From the NCBI RefSeq assembly GCF_014287775.1, contig NZ_JACOOZ010000003.1, positions 124,001 through 188,000 of the forward strand: a DNA stretch of 64,000 nt, in the 5' to 3' direction. Below are positions 60,180 through 64,000 of the stretch, one piece after another. The stretch comes from Eubacterium_G segne. Its GTDB lineage: Bacteria; Bacillota; Clostridia; Lachnospirales; Lachnospiraceae. The notes below the pieces were generated by a model. It had not been told where the DNA came from, ran no database searches, and saw only the letters and a program-made list of their open reading frames with translations. Position numbers and translations under genes: made by a program. Every line of letters begins with the position of its first letter. Positions within the stretch are counted from its first letter, which is position 1.

Positions 60180-60914
60180 ATGGCTAAGAAAAACGCAAAA
60201 GATTTAGTAAAGTATGTAAAAACTAAAATCGGAAATCCTTATTTATATGGATTCAAGCAGAATTACAATTGGAATAAGAAATGCACAAATGCTGATTATG
60301 ACAGGCTTAAAAACGCTTATGGTTCAATGGTTTGGAATTCAGACATAAAATGTGTTGGTAAATATCCGTGTGACTGTTCTGGGCTTATTTCAGCCTTTAC
60401 AGGTATTATCAGAGGCTCAAGTGAGTATAAGTCTACCGCAACAAAAACGCTACCTATTAAGGATATTACAAAAGCACAGCCGGGTTGTTTGTTATGGAAA
60501 CAGGGACACATTGGTGTGTTAATTTCAGTTGGTAAGAAATCAGATGGTTCAGACAGTTACTATATTGCTGAAGATGGTTCAGCTTATGGTTGTCAGAAAC
60601 GCCCTGTATCATGGCAGAAATGGGAATATATATTATGGAGTTGTGATTTAGTATATAATAAGATTACTAGTTCTTCTACTGCTAAACCTACAACATCAAA
60701 GACGAACACTAAGGTTGAGTATTATAAAAAGTATACAGGTAAATCACTTAGTTTAACAGAAGCCTTAAATAGTTTGGGTATTAATAATAGTTTTCGTTAT
60801 AGGGCTAAAATCGCTAAGGCTAATGGTATTAATAGGTTATATTTAGGAACTGTAAAGCAGAATACTAAATTATTCAAATTACTTAAAAAGGGAAAACTTA
60901 TTAAAGTTAAATAG
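60180..60914 (+). CDS. endolysin, NlpC/P60-like peptidase with C-terminal wall-binding domain
   Basis: A 244-aa protein. The catalytic Cys is C66 in PCDCSGLI and the His is H110 in GHIGVLI, the NlpC/P60/CHAP-like order. A Ser/Thr-rich linker (residues 160-178) leads to a C-terminal module (YYKKYTGKSLSLTEALNSLGI...RAKIAKANGI...YLGTVKQNTKLFKLLKKGKLIKV) that occurs as a wall-binding repeat in lysins of gut Clostridia. No signal peptide, so it relies on the holin. RBS AAAAAGGAGGAAAAATTA. Confidence 0.87.
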   Translation: MAKKNAKDLVKYVKTKIGNPYLYGFKQNYNWNKKCTNADYDRLKNAYGSMVWNSDIKCVGKYPCDCSGLISAFTGIIRGSSEYKSTATKTLPIKDITKAQPGCLLWKQGHIGVLISVGKKSDGSDSYYIAEDGSAYGCQKRPVSWQKWEYILWSCDLVYNKITSSSTAKPTTSKTNTKVEYYKKYTGKSLSLTEALNSLGINNSFRYRAKIAKANGINRLYLGTVKQNTKLFKLLKKGKLIKVK

Positions 60915-60925
60915 GATATAAAACA

Positions 60926-60962
60926 AGGGACACTAGATTAATTTCTGGTGTCCCTATTTTTT
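60926..60962. terminator. terminator between converging endolysin and integrase operons
   Basis: A 12-bp stem AGGGACACTAGA/TCTGGTGTCCCT followed by TTTTTT on the plus strand. It shares 19 bases with the terminator at 29126-29174. Confidence 0.82.
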
Positions 60963-61119
60963 ACGATTTTTCTGGTTCTACAATTTGATATATGGTATCA
61001 GATATTGTAACTTTATGTCCATCTAAAATTCTTTTAATTTGTTCTTGTGTAGCGATACCATATAAACAATTCCAAAAATGTCTTTCATGTTGTCGAATAT
61101 TATTAATCAAATATATCAT
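60961..61119 (-). CDS. small protein overlapping the integrase stop
   Basis: A 52-aa frame on the minus strand whose ATG overlaps the integrase stop (ATGA), so translationally coupled. It is basic at the N-terminus, with a helix-turn-like KRILDGHKVTISDTIYQIV stretch. It could be a small integrase partner; no excisionase motif is clear. Confidence 0.6.
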   Translation of the reverse strand: MIYLINNIRQHERHFWNCLYGIATQEQIKRILDGHKVTISDTIYQIVEPEKS

Positions 61120-62426
61120 ACATTCTCCTTACTAAAAGCATTATTTAAAACAATATTGCCATTTTTATTTATTGTATCTGTATAATGATTTGTGTATATC
61201 TCAATTGTTGTCTGTAGATTTTTATGTCCTAACCTCTCCTTAATATACATAAAACTAGCTCCATTTTCGTACAATATTGTTCCATGAGTGTGTCTTAAAC
61301 TATGTGTATCGTACTGAGGAAAATGTAACTGTTTATGAATTATAGAGGACGTATGTTGTGTTGTTCTTGCACTGATATATGAGCCATCTTCTCGTCTACA
61401 AATAAAATCAACTTCATAAGGTGACTTTTCTTGAGATACTTTATTCATTGGTAATATATCATCAGTTTTAGCATATGTCATTTTATTTTCACTATAATAA
61501 CGATTGTAATATTTATCAAAATATTCTCTTGCTTTTAGCTGTTTGTCGCGTTCTTTTTTCAAAGTTTTTAATATCGCTTCATCAAGTTCTATCGTTCTAA
61601 AAGAATTATATTTAGGCTTAGAGAAATACCAATATCCATTAGATTTAGATGTGCCATTAGTTTTCTTTTTCTCTTCTTCCGATCTTGTTTCGCCAGCTTC
61701 CCATTGAACTTGCCTATTAACTGAGAGTGTTTTATTTTCGAAATCAATGTCTTCCCATACAAGTCCATATATCTCTCCCAGGCGTAATCCTGTATGATAG
61801 CCAATCATAATAGGAATATAAGCTGATGAACCTTCTGGGAATCTTTCAAATATTTTTTGCATGACTTCTTGAGGAATATATACATGTTTCTTACTTCTCG
61901 TTGCTTTCTTTGGTTGTTTCTTTGTTGGAACTACTAAATTTATTGCAGGTGTTGATATGATATAATGTCTGTCTAAAGCATAAGTAAATGATTTTGTTAA
62001 TAATCCTTTAACTGAGTTCACTGTATTGATTGAGTAGCCTTCATCATACATTTTGGTAATGAAATCTTGTAATGTATCTTTTGTAATAGTTTTTAGCTTA
62101 TATGAGCCGATTTCAGGTTTGATATATAATCTAATCTTTTTCTCATATCCTACAAGCGTAGAAGATTTGCAAGTGAGTTTACAGTCTTTCTCTAACCACA
62201 TATCTAGGAAATCAGCATATGACATATCTGAAGGTTCAACAGCTTGTCCCACATGTTCATATGCTTGCTGTGCTATCTTACCAGCTTCTCTAGCTTCTCT
62301 TTTTGTAGCAAAGCCTGATTTAGTCTTCCATTGACGTTTGCCATCTATAGAAGCAACTTCAAACCGATATTCATATACTACTTTACCACTGTTACGAGTT
62401 CTTGCTTTAATTAACACATCACCCAT
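61116..62426 (-). CDS. int: phage integrase, tyrosine recombinase
   Basis: A 436-aa tyrosine integrase. Residues 1-55 form an arm-type DNA-binding domain (GKVVYEYRFEVASIDGKRQWKTKSGFATKREAREAG). A SAM-like core-binding domain lies at about 65-165. The catalytic part has R in GYHTGLRLGEIYGL, HSLRH in YDTHSLRHTHGTIL, GH in RLGHKNL and Tyr in TTIEIYTNHY. The start at 62426 is supported by GAAAGGAGTATAACT; the longer upstream frame lacks an RBS. It lies at the phage end, next to repeated sites and host genes. Confidence 0.93.
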   Translation of the reverse strand: MGDVLIKARTRNSGKVVYEYRFEVASIDGKRQWKTKSGFATKREAREAGKIAQQAYEHVGQAVEPSDMSYADFLDMWLEKDCKLTCKSSTLVGYEKKIRLYIKPEIGSYKLKTITKDTLQDFITKMYDEGYSINTVNSVKGLLTKSFTYALDRHYIISTPAINLVVPTKKQPKKATRSKKHVYIPQEVMQKIFERFPEGSSAYIPIMIGYHTGLRLGEIYGLVWEDIDFENKTLSVNRQVQWEAGETRSEEEKKKTNGTSKSNGYWYFSKPKYNSFRTIELDEAILKTLKKERDKQLKAREYFDKYYNRYYSENKMTYAKTDDILPMNKVSQEKSPYEVDFICRREDGSYISARTTQHTSSIIHKQLHFPQYDTHSLRHTHGTILYENGASFMYIKERLGHKNLQTTIEIYTNHYTDTINKNGNIVLNNAFSKENV

Positions 62427-62479
62427 AGTTATACTCCTTTCAAGAACGGATGTTCCTTTTATTAGGAGTATAACATACC

Positions 62480-62569
62480 TCGTCCACATTTTCAATATTG
62501 TTTTCTCGTCCACATTTTAAATTTATGTGGACGAGATGTGGACATTTCAATATTATTTTCGTCCACATG
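62480..62569. promoter_or_regulatory. five copies of a CGTCCACAT site upstream of int
   Basis: CGTCCACAT occurs at 62481, 62507 and 62560; its complement ATGTGGAC(G/A) at 62525 and 62536. The spacing and inverted order look like arm-type integrase sites or operators at the attachment end. The int start is 55 bases away, so binding could also control int. Confidence 0.6.
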
Positions 62570-62640
62570 CACTTTTATAAAAAATAAGAGAGTCTTCGGA
62601 TTTCTCCAAAGACTCTCCAAAAGTCTATAAAATCAAGCTT
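62570..62640. other. likely right attachment region (phage-host border)
   Basis: The region between the arm-type repeats and the stop of the host GGGtGRT gene. The host terminator hairpin lies inside it (62588-62617). The core cannot be fixed without the left end or an empty site. Confidence 0.45.
62573..62617 (-). terminator. terminator of the host GGGtGRT gene
   Basis: On the minus strand: GAGAGTCTTTGGA, loop, TCCGAAGACTCTC, then TTATTTTTTA. It lies 29 bases after the stop of the GGGtGRT gene. Confidence 0.8.
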
Positions 62641-62645
62641 TTTAT

Positions 62646-63656
62646 TTAGAACTTACCAGCCTTTGCAGCTTCTTCAACGGAAACAGCAACAGCAACTGTA
62701 GCACCAACCATTGGGTTGTTACCCATTCCGATAAGTCCCATCATTTCAACGTGAGCCGGAACTGATGAAGAACCTGCGAACTGAGCATCTGAATGCATAC
62801 GTCCTAATGTATCTGTCATACCATATGAAGCAGGACCTGCAGCCATGTTATCCGGATGAAGTGTACGTCCTGTACCACCACCTGATGCTACTGAGAAGTA
62901 CTTCTTACCCTGTTCGATACATTCTTTCTTGTATGTACCTGCTACAGGATGCTGGAATCTTGTTGGGTTAGTTGAGTTACCTGTAATAGAAACACCAACA
63001 TTTTCATGATGCATAATTGCAACACCTTCCTGAACATCATCAGCACCATAACATTTAACTGTTGCACGAAGACCTGTTGAATATGGCTTTTCGTATACAA
63101 TGTTTAATTTTGCTTCTTTATAATCATACTTTGTTTCAACATATGTGAAACCGTTAATTCTTGAAATAATCTGTGCAGCATCTTTTCCAAGACCATTTAA
63201 GATAACTCTTAAAGGTTTCTGACGTACTTTGTTAGCCTTTTCAGCGATACCAATAGCACCTTCAGCTGCAGCGAATGATTCGTGTCCTGCAAGGAATGCG
63301 AAACATTCTGTTTCTTCTTCAAGTAACATCTTTCCTAAGTTACCATGTCCTAAACCAACTTTTCTATGGTCAGCAACAGAACCCGGAATACAGAAAGCCT
63401 GAAGACCTTCACCGATTGCAGCAGCAGCGTCAGCAGCTCTTCTACAACCTTTCTTAATAGCAATAGCTGCACCTACTGTGTAAGCCCAGCATGCATTTTC
63501 AAAACAAATTGGCTGAATTTTCTTAACCTGATCATAAACATCTAATCCAGCGTCCTTTGTAATCTTTTCAGCTTCTTCAATAGAAGCAATACCATAACTA
63601 TTTAAAATAGAATTAATCTTGTCAATTCTTCTTTCATATGATTCAAATAATGCCAT
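62646..63656 (-). CDS. GGGtGRT-family protein (host)
   Basis: A 336-aa protein containing the name-giving motif FSVASGGGTGRTLHPDNMA and a conserved ending (PMVGATVAVAVSVEEAAKAGKF). The family is widespread in anaerobic Clostridia and is normally paired with an iron-sulfur scaffold-like protein, as here; its biochemical role is not established. The composition is less AT-rich than the phage genes, with many GCA/GCT codons, which marks the return to host chromosome. RBS GGAGGTAACAACA. Confidence 0.88.
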   Translation of the reverse strand: MALFESYERRIDKINSILNSYGIASIEEAEKITKDAGLDVYDQVKKIQPICFENACWAYTVGAAIAIKKGCRRAADAAAAIGEGLQAFCIPGSVADHRKVGLGHGNLGKMLLEEETECFAFLAGHESFAAAEGAIGIAEKANKVRQKPLRVILNGLGKDAAQIISRINGFTYVETKYDYKEAKLNIVYEKPYSTGLRATVKCYGADDVQEGVAIMHHENVGVSITGNSTNPTRFQHPVAGTYKKECIEQGKKYFSVASGGGTGRTLHPDNMAAGPASYGMTDTLGRMHSDAQFAGSSSVPAHVEMMGLIGMGNNPMVGATVAVAVSVEEAAKAGKF

Positions 63657-63668
63657 TGTTGTTACCTC

Positions 63669-64000
63669 CTATTCCTTTCTTGGGTCGATAATCTTAACAG
63701 CGTCATCAACACGACCGTACTGACCTTTTGATTTTTCCCAAGCTGTTGTAGGATCATCACCTTTTTTGATAAAGTCTGTCATCTTTCCTAAGTTAACAAA
63801 CTGGTAACCAATAACTTCATTATCAGCATCAAGAGCGATACCTGTTACATAGCCTTCAGCCATTTCAAGATATCTAACACCTTTTGCCTTTGTAGCATAC
63901 ATAGTACCTACCTGTGAACGAAGACCTTTTCCTAAATCTTCAAGTCCGGCACCTACTACAAGACCGTCATCTGAGAAAGCACTCTGTGTTCTACCATATA
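63669..64000 (-). CDS. iron-sulfur scaffold-like protein, C-terminal part (host)
   Basis: The frame is open to the right window edge, so only the C-terminal about 110 residues are seen (AGLEDLGKGLRSQVGTMYATKAKGVRYLEMAEGYVTGIALDADNEVIGYQFV...KIIDPRKE). I recall this ending from proteins annotated as NifU-like iron-sulfur scaffold proteins upstream of GGGtGRT genes in Lachnospiraceae. It ends 12 bases before the GGGtGRT start, so both are one operon. The apparent start at 63902 is an internal Met. Confidence 0.7.
   Translation of the reverse strand, partial: YGRTQSAFSDDGLVVGAGLEDLGKGLRSQVGTMYATKAKGVRYLEMAEGYVTGIALDADNEVIGYQFVNLGKMTDFIKKGDDPTTAWEKSKGQYGRVDDAVKIIDPRKE

Overview
The window is almost entirely one temperate phage of an AT-rich Firmicute, followed at the right end by a short piece of host chromosome. 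The host piece holds a GGGtGRT-family protein (62646-63656, minus) and the C-terminal part of what looks like its usual neighbour, an iron-sulfur scaffold-like protein (63669-64000, minus). That pair, the base composition and the style of the phage genes suggest Lachnospiraceae (Roseburia/Agathobacter-like gut Clostridia). The phage is a siphovirus-type prophage with an HK97-like head, a long tail with a very large tape measure, and a tyrosine integrase next to its right attachment end (about 62570-62640). The left end lies outside the window.

Layout. 1-3917: small zinc-ribbon proteins and an 838-aa protein that I read as a divergent two-barrel (YonO/QDE-1-type) RNA polymerase. 4030-5153: an ORF-free stretch of about 1.1 kb, bounded by promoter and terminator, packed with hairpins and directly followed by tRNA-Asn. 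It looks like a giant phage ncRNA of the GOLLD/ROOL kind. 5281-11322: early genes, including a PIN-PhoH ATPase, a TnpB element without TnpA, a YonK-like protein, a metallophosphoesterase and an HU protein. With the polymerase and the following terminase/portal this recalls the yon cluster of Bacillus phage SPbeta. 11380-16342: a tRNA (Lys, Asp, Trp) and homing-nuclease region with a tyrosine recombinase, three related leader-like RNA segments and a minus-strand micro-transcript. 16373-32393: terminase, portal, scaffold/protease-like protein, capsid, connectors, tail tube, a phiLC3-type holin, a RusA-like resolvase and a small regulator.

32473-45472: the tape-measure gene, split by a 5.7-kb island (about 35059-40780). 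The island begins with a group I intron catalytic core. It then carries a rubredoxin-like zinc ribbon, an HTH protein, a BRO/KilA-C antirepressor, a type III (TenpN/ToxN-like) toxin with a two-repeat pseudoknot RNA antitoxin, two PemK/MazF-like proteins each followed by a strongly promoted small RNA, and a minus-strand zinc-ribbon protein. This is the most unusual part of the window: a cargo island inside an essential structural gene, apparently tolerated by RNA splicing. 45530-60914: baseplate and receptor-binding genes, including a 1519-aa tailspike with beta-helix, serine hydrolase, SGNH hydrolase and four Ig-like domains, a collagen-like BppU protein, an LRR protein, a second SGNH protein, and an NlpC/P60-type endolysin. 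60961-62570: integrase, a small overlapping gene and repeated operator/arm-type sites.

Late genes read rightward with many T-tailed hairpins between them. This suggests that antitermination, or a phage polymerase that ignores host terminators, is needed for full late expression. Functions are read from motifs and gene order only; no database search was possible.
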